The notes: generated by a model not told the origin, from the letters alone. Numbered from the stretch's first letter, positions 1-10,014 are shown. The stretch is DNA of 64,000 bases from Thalassolituus maritimus (GCA_913019975.1 CAJWBH010000014.1:61526-125525); one strand, 5' to 3'. Numbers and translations: made by a program.

Positions 1-1
1 T

Positions 2-121
2 GCACCGCTGAACGAACGCGTTATGTTCGATAAAGAACAGCATTTTGCAGGACAGCATGAAACAGAAATGCTCGTCCACATTGGTCCTTTCGGTAGTGCT
101 GATATCAGCGCTGCGCAATAA
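2..121 (+). CDS. ectA: Diaminobutyrate acetyltransferase, C-terminal end (partial)
   Basis: An open frame enters from the left edge and ends at a TAA at 119-121, giving the last 39 residues of a protein. The residues FDKEQHF and GQHETEMLVHIGPF resemble the tail of EctA, the GNAT enzyme that acetylates L-2,4-diaminobutyrate in ectoine synthesis. The position directly before ectB (33-bp gap) in the same orientation is the standard ectABC order. The identification rests on the C-terminal tail plus synteny; the catalytic domain is outside the window. Confidence 0.85.
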   Translation, partial: APLNERVMFDKEQHFAGQHETEMLVHIGPFGSADISAAQ

Positions 122-154
122 CAGAATTTAAACCAAATACAGAGGAAATCTGAT

Positions 155-1426
155 ATGGGTATTTTTAAAGATCTTGAGTCAAACGTTCGTGGTTACTGCC
201 GTTCATTCCCTGTGACCTTTGTTAAGGCGCAGAACGCTACCGTGACCGACAGCGATGGCAACGAATACATCGATTTTCTGGGTGGCGCAGGCACACTCAA
301 CTACGGTCACAACAACCCGGCGTTCAAACAGGCTCTGATTGATTACATCGAAGCGGATGGCATGACTCACGGTCTGGATATGCATACCGATGCGAAGGCT
401 GCCTTCCTTGAGACTTTCCGTGACCTGATCCTTGAGCCACGCAACATGGACTACAAAGTTCAGTTCACTGGTCCAACCGGTACTAACGCGGTTGAGGCGG
501 CTCTGAAAGTAGCTCGTAAAAATACCGGCCGTCAGACCATTATCTCGTTCACCAATGGTTTCCACGGTGTGACTCAGGGTTCTGCAGCGGTTACCGGTAA
601 CGGTTACTACAAGAAGGCCAGTGGTCTGCCAACAACTGGTGTTCAGTTTATGCCGTATGATGGTTACCTTGGCGATTTCAATACGCTCGAATATCTGGAT
701 AAAGCGCTCGAAGACGGTTCATCAGGTCTGGGTCATCCAGCCGGTGTCATTGTTGAGTGTATCCAGGGTGAAGGTGGTCTGAATGTTGCGTCTAAAGAAT
801 GGATGCAAGGTCTGCAGGCGATCTGTAAGAAGCACGATATGCTGCTCATCGTTGATGATATTCAGGCGGGTTGTGGTCGTTCAGGTACCTTCTTCAGCTT
901 TGAAGAATTCGGTATCGAGCCTGACGTAATCACTCTGTCGAAATCGCTGGGTGGCTACGGTCTGCCGATGGCGGTTGTTCTGCTCAAAGAAGAGCTCGAT
1001 ATCTGGGGCCCGGGTGAGCACAACGGTACTTTCAGGGGTAACAACCATGCGTTCGTTACTGCACGTCGCGCACTTGAAGAGTACTGGAGCGACTACCGCT
1101 TTGCTGAAGAAATTCAGCACAAAGCAAGTGTTATCCGTCGTCGTCTGAAAGAGATTCAGGCAGAAAACGGTGGCACCTCTAAGATGAAGCACAAAGGTCG
1201 TGGCATTATGCAGGGTCTCGAGTTTGCTAACGGTGACATCGCCGATGCAATTACTGAATTAGCGTTTGAGCATAATCTGATCATTGAGACCAGTGGCTCT
1301 GACGGTCAGGTTGTGAAAATTCTCACACCGCTGACCATTGAAGAAAGCAAGTTGAGTGCGGGTCTCGATATTCTTGAGAAATGTGTTGCCCAGGTAATGT
1401 CTGAGCAGGTGAGTAAGGCTTCTTAA
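155..1426 (+). CDS. ectB: Diaminobutyrate--2-oxoglutarate transaminase
   Basis: First enzyme of the ectoine pathway: it transaminates aspartate-semialdehyde with glutamate to give L-2,4-diaminobutyrate, using PLP in the cytoplasm. The 423-residue length is usual for EctB. A class III aminotransferase fold is seen: GPTGTNAVEAALKVAR near 106-121 (cofactor phosphate binding), IVDDIQAGCGR near 231-241, and the Schiff-base lysine in TLSKSLGG at about K263. The start at 155 follows an AGAGGAAA ribosome-binding site. It lies between ectA and ectC, so it is part of one osmoprotectant operon; the promoter is upstream of the window. Confidence 0.97.
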   Translation: MGIFKDLESNVRGYCRSFPVTFVKAQNATVTDSDGNEYIDFLGGAGTLNYGHNNPAFKQALIDYIEADGMTHGLDMHTDAKAAFLETFRDLILEPRNMDYKVQFTGPTGTNAVEAALKVARKNTGRQTIISFTNGFHGVTQGSAAVTGNGYYKKASGLPTTGVQFMPYDGYLGDFNTLEYLDKALEDGSSGLGHPAGVIVECIQGEGGLNVASKEWMQGLQAICKKHDMLLIVDDIQAGCGRSGTFFSFEEFGIEPDVITLSKSLGGYGLPMAVVLLKEELDIWGPGEHNGTFRGNNHAFVTARRALEEYWSDYRFAEEIQHKASVIRRRLKEIQAENGGTSKMKHKGRGIMQGLEFANGDIADAITELAFEHNLIIETSGSDGQVVKILTPLTIEESKLSAGLDILEKCVAQVMSEQVSKAS

Positions 1427-1475
1427 GAAGCCTCCTCTAAACTCTTAACGCTAACAAATTCAGGAAAACTCAAAA

Positions 1476-1874
1476 ATGATCGTAAGAACACTCGAAGAAT
1501 GCAAAAACAGTAGTCGCGCTATTGATGGTGGCAACTGGGAAAGCGTGCGCATGTTGCTGAAAGACGACAACATGGGTTTCTCATTCCATATCACCACTAT
1601 CTTCGCGGGTACTGAAACGCCTATTCATTACCAGAACCACCTCGAATCTGTGTACTGCATGCAGGGCGAAGGTGAAATTGAGACGGTAGAAGACGGCAAA
1701 ATTTACCAGATCCGTCCGGGCACTCTCTATATTCTGGATAAGCACGATAAGCACTTACTGCGCGCGACCAAAGATATGCACATGGCATGCGTGTTTAATC
1801 CGCCACTGAACGGCAAGGAAGTCCACGATGAGAATGGTGTCTACGCACTGGAAGCCGAGACCATCGAAGACTGA
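1476..1874 (+). CDS. ectC: L-ectoine synthase
   Basis: Cupin-fold cyclase that closes N-acetyl-diaminobutyrate to ectoine, the last step of the pathway. At 132 residues it has full family length. It begins [12 protein letters not shown], typical of EctC, and carries the cupin segment [17 protein letters not shown] around 54-70 and the later [11 protein letters not shown] near 86-96. It follows ectB by 49 bp and precedes an aspartate kinase by 60 bp. No hydroxylase ectD is seen in the window, so ectoine rather than hydroxyectoine is the expected product of this locus. Confidence 0.97.
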   Translation: MIVRTLEECKNSSRAIDGGNWESVRMLLKDDNMGFSFHITTIFAGTETPIHYQNHLESVYCMQGEGEIETVEDGKIYQIRPGTLYILDKHDKHLLRATKDMHMACVFNPPLNGKEVHDENGVYALEAETIED

Positions 1875-1934
1875 TTCGCGTGATGGCCTGGAAACGGGCC
1901 AATCCAACTAACTTACAGAATCAGCAGGAATAAC

Positions 1935-3389
1935 ATGATTAAGCACAGTGTAGAAAAAATCGGCGGCACTTCGATGAGCCGTTACGACGACGTTCTGAAA
2001 AATATCTGGCAGCGCCCGCAGGTACCACACGGTGGTACTGAAAAAACCTTATATCAGCGTGCCTTTGTTGTATCGGCCTATGCCGGTATGACAAATGGAC
2101 TTCTTGAACACAAAAAGACCGGTGAGCCGGGTGTTTACGCGCTCTTCTCTGAGATGGACGAAAACCGTCCATGGCAGCAGAAACTGTACGAAGTGCAGGC
2201 AGCCATGCTGGCCATGAATGAAGAGATGTTTGAAGGTCAGGATATTGTTCGTCGTCGTGCCGATCAGTTCATCAGCAGCCGTATCGAAGACGTTAAACAG
2301 TGCCTTGAGCACCTGGAAAACGTCTGTACTTTCGGCCACTTCCAGTTGGATGATCACCTGCACCGTGTACGCGAGATGCTGAGTGCTCTGGGCGAAGCTC
2401 ACAGTGCTTACAACTCGGTTCAGCTATTGAAGCTGCACGATATCAACGCACGCTTTATTGACCTGACGAACTGGCGCTCAGACAGCCAGCAGACGTTGGA
2501 AGATCACATCAGCGATGCCTTTGCTGACGTCGATTTCACTCAGGAAATGCCGATCGTGACAGGTTATACCCAGTGCCGTGAAGGCCTGATGAAAACCTAT
2601 GACCGTGGCTACAGTGAAATGACTTTCTCGAAAGTTGCGACCGTCACGGGCGCAGGCGAAGCGATTATTCACAAAGAATATCACCTGAGTACGGCCGATC
2701 CGGAAATGGTCGGTGCTGAGAACGTACACCCGATTGGTCTGACCAACTATGACGTTGCTGACCAGCTGGCCAACCTGGGTATGGAAGCTATCCACCCACG
2801 TGCCGCGGCGGGCCTGCGTAAGCGTAATATCCTGCTTCGCGTGAAAAATACCTTCGAACCTGAGCACCGCGGTACTGAAATCCGCAGTGACTACAGCAGT
2901 AAAACACCTAAGGTCGAGATCATTGCGGGTACCCGCAGCGTCTGGGCGATGGAACTGTTCGATCAGGACATGGTGGGCGATCCGTCTTACGGCCAGAAGA
3001 TGAACGACCTGGTATTTGAGTCTGGCGTACGTGTTCTGACGAAAGACTTCAACGCTAACACCGTGACTTTCTACCTTAAGGGCAACAAGCGTCGCATCAA
3101 TTGGTTGATGGATCGTTTACAGGCCAACTACACTAATGCCGATATTCGGGTTGAGAAGATGGCAATGGTGAGTGCAATCGGTAGTGATATGAAGGTTCCG
3201 GGCCTGTTGAAGTCCGCGGCGTCCGCTTTGTCTGACGCGGGTGTGAACATTCTTTCTGTTCACCAGGCGATGCGCCAGGTGGATATGATGTTCATTGTTG
3301 CCGACCAGGATTATGCTGCTGCGGTAAAAGCACTGCACACTGGCCTGATCGAGAACAACAGTGATTGGGAGGCGGTACAGTCCGCATGA
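1935..3389 (+). CDS. ask: Ectoine-operon aspartate kinase (Ask_Ect)
   Basis: Phosphorylates L-aspartate to supply aspartate-semialdehyde to EctB. The N-terminus has the kinase signature EKIGGTSMSRYDDV and a mid-protein segment VTGYTQCREG; the C-terminal part (from about 320) has ACT-like regulatory sequence including SAIGSDMKVPGLLKS and ILSVHQAMRQVDMMFIV. At 484 residues it matches the specialised aspartokinase found downstream of ectABC in many marine bacteria, which is known in that family to be less feedback-inhibited. The ATG at 1935 follows CAGCAGGAATAAC. Its stop overlaps the ATG of the next gene, suggesting translational coupling. Confidence 0.93.
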   Translation: MIKHSVEKIGGTSMSRYDDVLKNIWQRPQVPHGGTEKTLYQRAFVVSAYAGMTNGLLEHKKTGEPGVYALFSEMDENRPWQQKLYEVQAAMLAMNEEMFEGQDIVRRRADQFISSRIEDVKQCLEHLENVCTFGHFQLDDHLHRVREMLSALGEAHSAYNSVQLLKLHDINARFIDLTNWRSDSQQTLEDHISDAFADVDFTQEMPIVTGYTQCREGLMKTYDRGYSEMTFSKVATVTGAGEAIIHKEYHLSTADPEMVGAENVHPIGLTNYDVADQLANLGMEAIHPRAAAGLRKRNILLRVKNTFEPEHRGTEIRSDYSSKTPKVEIIAGTRSVWAMELFDQDMVGDPSYGQKMNDLVFESGVRVLTKDFNANTVTFYLKGNKRRINWLMDRLQANYTNADIRVEKMAMVSAIGSDMKVPGLLKSAASALSDAGVNILSVHQAMRQVDMMFIVADQDYAAAVKALHTGLIENNSDWEAVQSA

Positions 3390-4315
3390 TAAGAACCGTC
3401 TGGCATATATTCTTGTCCCTGATGGTGTTCGCCTCAGCGCTGGTGATCTTACCGGCGCGGGTCAACGCCGCCCCAACAACTGAAACTGCTGAATCGGCCG
3501 AAGAAGTACAGGCAAACTATGCCAAGGCTGAAAAAACGATAGAGGCGCTTGATGCGCCTCTTTATTCTGCGTTCACCGAGCGTTACCTGCTGGATGAAGT
3601 CAAAGTGCTTCGTCAGATGCTGGCCGACCACCGTGTCGAAGTCACCGAGAAAATGACGGATCGCGAGCTTGGTGTAGCTGATAAAGCGTTGATGTACGCG
3701 ACCGATACCGTTACCTATTTTTTCTATCTTATCGCTGGTGCCTCAACTCTGTTGGTACTGGTTGGCTGGAATTCCTTACGCGAGATTAAAGACAGAGCGA
3801 GTGCCCTCGCCAATGACGAGATCTCCCGGATTACCAGTTCCTATGAAGAACGTCTTGAGAAACTTGAGCGTGAGCTGCACAGCAAGTCCCGTCATATTGC
3901 GGCGACTCAGGAAGAGATTGAGCTGACGAACGAAGTCCACTCACTCTGGTTAAAAGCGTCTCAGGAATCGAGTGCGCAGAATAAAATCGCCATTTACGAT
4001 CAGATTCTTGCCCTGCGACCTGATGACGTTGAAGCGATTACCTACAAGGCGGATGCGGCCTTACTGCTTGGCCAGAACCAATGGGCCAACGCTCTGGCGA
4101 ATCGCGCGTTGACGATTGATCCTGAAAACAGTCACGCGAAGTACCAACGTGCTTGTGCACACGCTGAAAGTGGCTACATTGAAGAAGCGTTGCGTGATCT
4201 CTCTGAGGCGATTGAAACGTCGGAGGCCCTGCGCGAGCAGGCTGCTCATGATCCGAGCTTCGAGAAATTACGTGACATGGAAGAGTTTATCGCTATGACG
4301 CAGGTGTCTAGTTGA
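3386..4315 (+). CDS. Membrane-associated TPR-repeat protein, function unknown
   Basis: The ATG at 3386 overlaps the aspartate kinase stop (ATGA), so this start is preferred over a TTG 21 bp upstream. The 309-residue protein begins with a signal sequence (MIRTVWHIFLSLMVFASAL, cleavage near VNA-AP), has a second hydrophobic segment near 104-125 (FFYLIAGASTLLVLVGW), a charged coiled-coil stretch near 135-190, then TPR-like helices near 195-290 (ALRPDDVEAITYKADAAL, NRALTIDPENSHAKYQRA). TPR domains mediate protein-protein contact; no enzymatic motif is seen. It is the last gene before a terminator, apparently within the ectoine transcription unit. A link to osmoadaptation is inference from position only. 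Confidence 0.7.
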   Translation: MIRTVWHIFLSLMVFASALVILPARVNAAPTTETAESAEEVQANYAKAEKTIEALDAPLYSAFTERYLLDEVKVLRQMLADHRVEVTEKMTDRELGVADKALMYATDTVTYFFYLIAGASTLLVLVGWNSLREIKDRASALANDEISRITSSYEERLEKLERELHSKSRHIAATQEEIELTNEVHSLWLKASQESSAQNKIAIYDQILALRPDDVEAITYKADAALLLGQNQWANALANRALTIDPENSHAKYQRACAHAESGYIEEALRDLSEAIETSEALREQAAHDPSFEKLRDMEEFIAMTQVSS

Positions 4316-4347
4316 GCTTGATTTAGCCTTGATAGCTACTCCTTGAT

Positions 4348-4378
4348 AAAAGCCCGGTGTACTGCATCGGGCTTTTTT
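4348..4378 (+). terminator. Rho-independent terminator of the ectoine operon
   Basis: Stem AAAAGCCCG / CGGGCTTTT with an 11-nt loop followed by a run of six T. It lies 32 bp after the TPR gene and closes the ectA-B-C-ask-TPR unit. Confidence 0.85.
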
Positions 4379-4553
4379 GTTTGCCCTGATTGTCGCAGTC
4401 AGCAAGCTTTTGCCTATTGGTTGAATTGGAAAAATTCATTTCAATGGAACCAATATGGGTGTCACCCTTCTGAAATATGTTGGCAATGCACGATCAGAAA
4501 TAAAGATCGGTAGCAGCGATTACCACGAGGGTTGGAACTAAGCGGAGATCGAT

Positions 4554-5480
4554 ATGGCAAGCGACGATACTGTAAACAATAGCGTAAAAGACAGTGTGGC
4601 AAGCAACGATACGGCTGGTGGGTCAAAGAAAGCGATCGTTGTTGAAGGTGGTGCGATGCGCGGCATATTCGCCAGCGGCGTGATTGATCACTTTCTCGAA
4701 CGAGGTTACCACGAGTTTGATTTTGCCATCGGTGTATCGGCAGGAGCCACCAACCTGACAGGATACCTGTCCCGGCAACCCGGACGGGCACGCACGGCGA
4801 TTATGGAATACGCACGCCAGAAAGAGTTCTTCAGCCCGGTACGTTTCGTCCGGGGCGGGCATATGACCGACGTACACTGGTTGTGGCATTACACACACCA
4901 GCAGCTTCCTCTGGCTGAGTTCGTGGGTGATATGGAACTGTATGCCACTGCGACGCATGTCGACACAGGGCAGGCACATTATCTGCCCGTCACAGGAAAC
5001 ACAGTGCATGACGCCATGGTGGCAACCTGTGCAATCCCTTACTTCTATCGTTCGCCTGTGACCGTCAACTCAGAACGCTATGTTGATGGTGGCGTGGCTG
5101 ATTCCATCCCTGTTCGCCAGGCCTGGAACATGGGGGCTGACGACATTACGGTGGTGCTTTCACAGCCTCTGGGTTTTCGTAAAAAAGACAGTCAGAGCCA
5201 TTGGCTGCTTGAGAAAATGTTTGCGGGTGAAGCGGGCCTGATGAATGCCATGAAATTCCGCACCGCACAATATAACGAGAGCCTCGATTTTATTGCCTCG
5301 CCTCCGGAAGGCTGCCGGGTACGCGTTATTGCTCCACCGCCGGAGTTTGCTGTGTCGCGCCTGTGTATGAATGAGAAAAAGCTGGTGGATGGTTACGACA
5401 TGGGTGTCGCGGCGGCGAGTACTTATCTTGAGGAGCTGTATGCCCCGCAACCAGACCTGCGGATAGTGTCGGTCGCCTGA
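4554..5480 (+). CDS. Patatin-like phospholipase family protein
   Basis: Predicted serine lipid acyl hydrolase with a Ser-Asp dyad. It has the oxyanion-hole motif GGAMRG near 28-33, the nucleophile elbow GVSAG near 62-66 and the aspartate in YVDGGVADS near 180-188, the expected order for the RssA/patatin family, and 308 residues is a usual length. A short polar N-terminus rich in N, D and S precedes the domain; there is no signal peptide, so a cytoplasmic place is likely. The ATG at 4554 follows GCGGAGATCGAT. It converges with hemW, with only 14 bp between the two stops. The substrate cannot be inferred. Confidence 0.85.
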   Translation: MASDDTVNNSVKDSVASNDTAGGSKKAIVVEGGAMRGIFASGVIDHFLERGYHEFDFAIGVSAGATNLTGYLSRQPGRARTAIMEYARQKEFFSPVRFVRGGHMTDVHWLWHYTHQQLPLAEFVGDMELYATATHVDTGQAHYLPVTGNTVHDAMVATCAIPYFYRSPVTVNSERYVDGGVADSIPVRQAWNMGADDITVVLSQPLGFRKKDSQSHWLLEKMFAGEAGLMNAMKFRTAQYNESLDFIASPPEGCRVRVIAPPPEFAVSRLCMNEKKLVDGYDMGVAAASTYLEELYAPQPDLRIVSVA

Positions 5481-5494
5481 TTTCCTGACGATAT

Positions 5495-6640
5495 TTAATC
5501 GGTCAGAAAGAGGGCAAGCAGTTCATTCAGGTATTGCTGGCCGCGCTCAGAAGCCCGGATAGTAGTATCGCATTCAATTAATCCAAGAGAGCGCGCTTTG
5601 CTCAGTGGGGCTTGAATACTGCTCAGCGTCATGCCTGTCCGGGCCTCAAAGTCGCTGACAGGGATGCCCTCATGCAGGCGTAACGCATTCATCATGCACT
5701 CCAGCGCTGTGTCGTCAGGCGCGATGCGATCTTGCCCTGCAAGAAAACGTTTTTCGGTATTTAAGTAGTCTTTCGGAAGGCGCGTTTTGCGTGTGCGAAG
5801 TATGGTCAGCCCTTGTGGCCCAGAGGTCGTGATTTTTCCGTGTGCACCTGCACCTATGCCGAGATAATCACCGAAGCGCCAATAATTAATATTGTGTCTG
5901 GCTTGCTTATCAGGCTGCGAATACGCCGAAATTTCGTACTGACTCAGCCCGGCTTGTGCCAGTCTTTCTTGTCCCTGCTCCTGAATATCCCATAGGGTAT
6001 CGTCTTCAGGCAGAACCGGTGGACGCTTATAAAATTCGGTGTTGGGTTCAATCGTCAGCTGATACCAGGACAGGTGAGGTGGCTGAAACGACAGCGCGGT
6101 ATTTAAATCATCGAGCGCCTGCTCTGGCGTCTGGTTGGGCAGGCCGTGCATCAGGTCGAGATTAAAATTACTGAATCCGGCATTGATGGCAGTTTCAATG
6201 GCCGCGAGTGCCTGTGCTCTGTCGTGTATTCGCCCAAGCTTTTTCAAGTGTTCGGGCTGAAAACTCTGAATACCCATGGATAAGCGGTTAATGCCCAATT
6301 GTCGATAGGCTTTAAATTTATCCGCTTCGAACGTTCCGGGGTTGGCTTCCAGGGTGATTTCTATATCAGGGCTGAAGGTGAGTTTTTCAGTCAGCCCGGT
6401 GAGGAGCGTTTCGTAGGCTCGGGCAGATAATAAACTGGGGGTGCCTCCACCAAAAAAGATACTTTCTATGGGGCGCCCCTGTACCCAGTGAAGGTCCTGT
6501 TCAAGATCATTCAGAAGCGCCTGAATATACCCTGTCTCAGGAATATCGCTGCCTGCCTCGTGAGAGTTGAAATCACAGTAAGGACATTTGCGTACACACC
6601 ACGGAACGTGGATGTACAGACTCAGAGGAGGCAGTGCCAT
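5495..6640 (-). CDS. hemW: Radical SAM heme chaperone HemW
   Basis: Radical SAM protein of the HemN/HemW family, 381 residues. The CxxxCxxC cluster motif is at C15, C19 and C22 (WCVRKCPYCDFNSHE) and GGGTPSLL follows near 65. HemN, the true oxygen-independent coproporphyrinogen oxidase, is longer and carries an additional cysteine right after this motif; here a phenylalanine follows the last Cys, which fits HemW. HemW is reported to bind heme and pass it to respiratory enzymes. It is the distal gene of a minus-strand run with rdgB and metXW, a common gammaproteobacterial arrangement. Confidence 0.93.
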   Translation of the reverse strand: MALPPLSLYIHVPWCVRKCPYCDFNSHEAGSDIPETGYIQALLNDLEQDLHWVQGRPIESIFFGGGTPSLLSARAYETLLTGLTEKLTFSPDIEITLEANPGTFEADKFKAYRQLGINRLSMGIQSFQPEHLKKLGRIHDRAQALAAIETAINAGFSNFNLDLMHGLPNQTPEQALDDLNTALSFQPPHLSWYQLTIEPNTEFYKRPPVLPEDDTLWDIQEQGQERLAQAGLSQYEISAYSQPDKQARHNINYWRFGDYLGIGAGAHGKITTSGPQGLTILRTRKTRLPKDYLNTEKRFLAGQDRIAPDDTALECMMNALRLHEGIPVSDFEARTGMTLSSIQAPLSKARSLGLIECDTTIRASERGQQYLNELLALFLTD

Positions 6641-6647
6641 GATCCTT

Positions 6648-6992
6648 TCAGGCGACTCCGGTCGCTGAAGAAGGCCCTATAGAAGGCGACTCGAGTTCAA
6701 ACTCTGTCTCGTCAATGGCTTCCATCAGCGCAGATACTTTCACTTCCCACTCATTTTTTTCGTGAGACAGACGAGTATTTTCTCTCTTAACGGACTCGTA
6801 CTGCTGTTGCAGTGCGGTAATGGCGGTGTCGCGATGTTGCAGGCGCTCTTCAGCATCCAGAACGGTCTGACGAAGCTCAGCGATCGTATTATTTAATTCT
6901 TCGGTGGTTGCCTGTAAGGCTTTATTTTCTTTCCGTGTTTCCTGCAGTGCAGAAACTGTATTCAGAATTTTCTGTTCGAGTTGTTCAAGCAT
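6648..6992 (-). CDS. Small coiled-coil protein, ZapB-like in shape
   Basis: About 114 residues, nearly all predicted coiled coil (heptads such as LEQLEQKILNTVSALQETR and LRQTVLDAEERLQHRDT), ending in an acidic then Ser/Pro/Gly-rich tail. The ATG at 6992 is chosen over a TTG two codons upstream. Its size and composition resemble cell-division factor ZapB, but coiled coils converge easily and I cannot confirm homology. It sits between rdgB and hemW on the same strand, 7 bp before hemW, so it is probably co-transcribed with them. Confidence 0.6.
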   Translation of the reverse strand: MLEQLEQKILNTVSALQETRKENKALQATTEELNNTIAELRQTVLDAEERLQHRDTAITALQQQYESVKRENTRLSHEKNEWEVKVSALMEAIDETEFELESPSIGPSSATGVA

Positions 6993-7038
6993 GTTCAAGG
7001 TGTTCTTCTTTGTGATGTTTTAGCAGTCATTGATCGCT

Positions 7039-7635
7039 TTAAGGGCGCCAGCGGGCCAGCAGTTGCTGAATGGCCTGACCGCGATGAGATAAATTGTTCT
7101 TACGCTCACGACTCAGTTCAGCTGCGCTGCATTGCTCGCTCGGAACATAGAATATCGGGTCGTAACCAAAGCCTTCAGTGCCCGATGGTTCGGTCAGAAT
7201 AATGCCTTCCCACGCCCCCTGAAATACTTGTGGGGTCGGATCTTCGGCATGGCGCATATATACCAGAACGCATTGAAAGCGCGCGGTACGTTGCGCTTCT
7301 GGAATACCCTTCATATTTTCCAGGACTTTCGCGTTATTTGCCTGGTCGCCTTCACCTGAGTAGCGAGCGCTGTAGATTCCTGGGGCACCGTCAAGTGCAT
7401 CAATTTCAATGCCCGAATCATCGGCCAGAGCGGGCAGTCCAGTGACCTGACAGGCGTGACGTGCTTTGATGATGGCATTTTCAACGAAGCTCAGGCCTGT
7501 CTCGTCGGCGTCAGAGACATTCAGTTCTGTCTGTGGAATCAGCTCAACGTTATCGTTCGCAAAATGCTCAGAAAACATGGCTGAAAATTCACGCAGTTTG
7601 CCTTTGTTTCCACTGGCAAGAACGATTCGGGTCAT
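7039..7635 (-). CDS. rdgB: XTP/dITP diphosphatase (non-canonical purine NTP pyrophosphatase)
   Basis: House-cleaning enzyme that hydrolyses dITP, XTP and similar deaminated purine nucleotides to monophosphates, preventing their incorporation into DNA. Its 198 residues show the Ham1/RdgB hallmarks: [10 protein letters not shown] near 8-17, [20 protein letters not shown] near 70-89, [11 protein letters not shown] near 155 and the C-terminal SHRGQA. It is placed 2 bp after the DUF4426 gene, in the conserved metXW-DUF4426-rdgB-hemW order. Confidence 0.96.
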   Translation of the reverse strand: MTRIVLASGNKGKLREFSAMFSEHFANDNVELIPQTELNVSDADETGLSFVENAIIKARHACQVTGLPALADDSGIEIDALDGAPGIYSARYSGEGDQANNAKVLENMKGIPEAQRTARFQCVLVYMRHAEDPTPQVFQGAWEGIILTEPSGTEGFGYDPIFYVPSEQCSAAELSRERKNNLSHRGQAIQQLLARWRP

Positions 7636-7637
7636 GG

Positions 7638-8096
7638 TTATTCCTGATAAAATTTCTGGCTGAATCTCACATCAAAAGTACGGTTGCTACCGTCTGGGGT
7701 GACGTCCAGATCAATGCGATATACTTCATTTTTATCGAAGCGGAAGGTCGATACGTAATAGACCGCATTGGTTTCTTTGATTTCCCGGAATTCGATACTG
7801 CGGCTCTGACCAATAAGATTTTTGATCGTGCCCGTCAGTTCTGCGGTGACTGGAGCTGGCACATCATTTTTGACCTTCTTCAGTACCGAAATGCTCAGGT
7901 ACGCCAGCGAACGGGAGCGCGGAATATCATAGGCTTCGGCAACATCCTCCGGCAAAAAACTGGAATTGAGGCCAATGTAGTGAACCTCATAGTCGCCGAA
8001 GACCTGCTTCTGCTCACCGCGATCTGCTGCCGCATGCAGCGATAAGGTGGCCAGCGCCAGTACTAAAATGCATTGGATCTTACTCAGTGCGTTCAT
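7638..8096 (-). CDS. DUF4426 domain-containing exported protein
   Basis: A 152-residue protein with an N-terminal signal sequence ([20 protein letters not shown]) followed by one compact beta-rich domain with [16 protein letters not shown] near 33-48, matching the DUF4426 family found between metW and rdgB in pseudomonads and relatives. It is probably periplasmic. No catalytic residues are recognisable and the family has no established function that I know of. Tight spacing (2 bp on each side) indicates operon membership. Confidence 0.8.
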   Translation of the reverse strand: MNALSKIQCILVLALATLSLHAAADRGEQKQVFGDYEVHYIGLNSSFLPEDVAEAYDIPRSRSLAYLSISVLKKVKNDVPAPVTAELTGTIKNLIGQSRSIEFREIKETNAVYYVSTFRFDKNEVYRIDLDVTPDGSNRTFDVRFSQKFYQE

Positions 8097-8098
8097 AC

Positions 8099-8701
8099 TT
8101 ATCTCCTGGTGATGTGGTAAACCGCGATTTCACCCAGCATGGCTGGCCAGAGGCGAATGCTCCAGTGTTCGCGGTGTTGATCGTCGACTACGGTTTTATT
8201 AAGTATACGTATGCCTTTTTCACGGCACAGAATTTCAAAGTCGCGGAAGGTGCACATATGAATGTTCGGCGTGTCGTACCAGTTGTACGGCAGCGTATCC
8301 GACATCGGCATGCGACCTTTCAGTAAAAGATAGAAACGTGTTTTCCAGTAACCAAAGTTCGGAAACGTCACTATGGCTTCTTTGCCGATACGCAGCATCT
8401 CGTCGAGCAGTTCATCCGGTCGCTGCACCGCCTGCAGTGCCTGAGTCATCACAACGGTATCGATGCTTTGATCTTCAAAGTTACCGAGACCATTATCCAG
8501 GTTCTGTTCGATGACATTGACGCCATTACGGATGCAGGCTGTCAGCTTCTCCGGATTGATCTCCAGACCATAGCCGTGAACGTTTTTCTCATTCTTCAAA
8601 TAGCTGAGTAATTCTCCCTCGCCACATCCAAGGTCAAGGATTTCACTTTCTGGTCGAATCCACTGCTGAATAATACTCAGATCAGGACGCAGTTCGCTCA
8701 T
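8099..8701 (-). CDS. metW: Methionine biosynthesis protein MetW
   Basis: A 200-residue class I SAM-dependent methyltransferase-like protein. Motif I is [12 protein letters not shown] near 21-32; other family segments are ESIDTVVMT-like ([19 protein letters not shown]) and the GYWKTRF / [16 protein letters not shown] region characteristic of MetW. It pairs with MetX: in Pseudomonas-type methionine synthesis MetW is needed together with MetX. Its start overlaps the metX stop by 4 bp (ATGA), so translation is coupled. Confidence 0.93.
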   Translation of the reverse strand: MSELRPDLSIIQQWIRPESEILDLGCGEGELLSYLKNEKNVHGYGLEINPEKLTACIRNGVNVIEQNLDNGLGNFEDQSIDTVVMTQALQAVQRPDELLDEMLRIGKEAIVTFPNFGYWKTRFYLLLKGRMPMSDTLPYNWYDTPNIHMCTFRDFEILCREKGIRILNKTVVDDQHREHWSIRLWPAMLGEIAVYHITRR

Positions 8702-9855
8702 GACTTACCTCCGAAACTACGTGCTGCCACACCTTCCATATACGCATGAAAGATATCCAGGTAGCGCGGAATAGGAAGCAGAAAGGCATCGTGGCCGTTG
8801 TCAGATTCAATACAGGCATAGCTGACGTCTTTGTCGGCGTGGATCAGTGCATTCACGATTTCTTCCGAGCGCGCCGGGGCAAAACGCCAGTCGGTTGTGA
8901 AGGATACGACCAGAAAACGACATTTCGCCTGACTCAGGCATTTACGCAGATCATTATCGTGGTCGCGTGCCGGGTCAAAGTAGTCCAGTGCTTTGGTCAT
9001 CAGCATGTAAGTGTTGGCATCGAAGCGTGTACTGAATTTCTCGCCCTGATAGTGCAGGTAGCTTTCTACCTGAAACTCAGGAGCAAAACTGAAGTTCAGC
9101 TTACCCTCACGTAATTCCCGGCCAAATTTCTGCCGCATTGCATCGTCTGAAAGGTACGTCAGGTGCCCAAGCATCCGCGCTTGCATCAGGCCTGCTTTAG
9201 GCAGTGTTCCTTTCTCCTGATACCAGCCATCGTGAAAGTCGGGGTCTTTGGCGATGGCCTGTCGGGCGACTTCGTTAAAGGCGATATTCTGCGCTGAAAG
9301 TTTGGGGGCAGAAGCAATAACAACGGCGTGTTTCAGGCGCTCTGGAAACTGGATAGACCAGCGAAGCACCTGCATGCCACCGAGAGAGCCGCCGACAACG
9401 GCTGCCCAGACATCAATACCAAGAACATCGGCAAGGCGAGCCTGGCTGTTCACCCAGTCACGGACTGCCATGATAGGGAAGTCGGGTCCGTACGCTTTGC
9501 CGGTTTCAGGGTTGATACTGACCGGGCCAGTGGAGCCAGAGCAACCACCGAGGTTGTTCAGCGAAACGACAAAGAATTTATTCGTATCAATAGGCTTACC
9601 GGGGCCGATGCAGGTATCCCACCAGCCGGGCTTTTTGTCGTCCATGCTGTGATAGCCCGCGGCGTGATGATCACCGCTCAGGGCATGGCAGATCAGGACA
9701 GCATTGGAGCGGTCGGCGTTGAGTTCGCCATAAGTCTCGTAGATCAGGTCATATTGTTCTAACACTCGTCCGCTGCGTAATGTCAGGGGCGTGTCGAAGT
9801 GCTGAACCTTGGGTGTGACCAGTCCGACCGAGTTTTCTGGAATAACGTCCGGCAT
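8698..9855 (-). CDS. metX: Homoserine O-acyltransferase (MetX family, probably succinyl-specific)
   Basis: Alpha/beta-hydrolase acyltransferase, first committed step of methionine synthesis. The nucleophile lies in [10 protein letters not shown] at S157; the later acid and base are in FTTDWRFAP and [10 protein letters not shown]. Length 385 is standard. The N-terminal [16 protein letters not shown] oxyanion segment is typical. Family members coupled to metW in gammaproteobacteria are often succinyltransferases rather than acetyltransferases; I cannot settle the acyl donor from sequence alone. About 200 bp of non-coding DNA separates it from yggT upstream, so it probably has its own promoter. 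Confidence 0.93.
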   Translation of the reverse strand: MPDVIPENSVGLVTPKVQHFDTPLTLRSGRVLEQYDLIYETYGELNADRSNAVLICHALSGDHHAAGYHSMDDKKPGWWDTCIGPGKPIDTNKFFVVSLNNLGGCSGSTGPVSINPETGKAYGPDFPIMAVRDWVNSQARLADVLGIDVWAAVVGGSLGGMQVLRWSIQFPERLKHAVVIASAPKLSAQNIAFNEVARQAIAKDPDFHDGWYQEKGTLPKAGLMQARMLGHLTYLSDDAMRQKFGRELREGKLNFSFAPEFQVESYLHYQGEKFSTRFDANTYMLMTKALDYFDPARDHDNDLRKCLSQAKCRFLVVSFTTDWRFAPARSEEIVNALIHADKDVSYACIESDNGHDAFLLPIPRYLDIFHAYMEGVAARSFGGKS

Positions 9856-10014
9856 CGGAGTCAGGTATCCATTTGCAAGCTAGTAATACAGCAAGTTTAT
9901 CAGGCTTAGAGCTGGCTTGGCACTGGCTGTGCCTGTCGGGAAAGGTAATGGTGCGTTGGCGTGGGAGGGCCATTCGCACTGAGGTTCACGGTTGGTTATT
10001 TATGCATCAGATAC

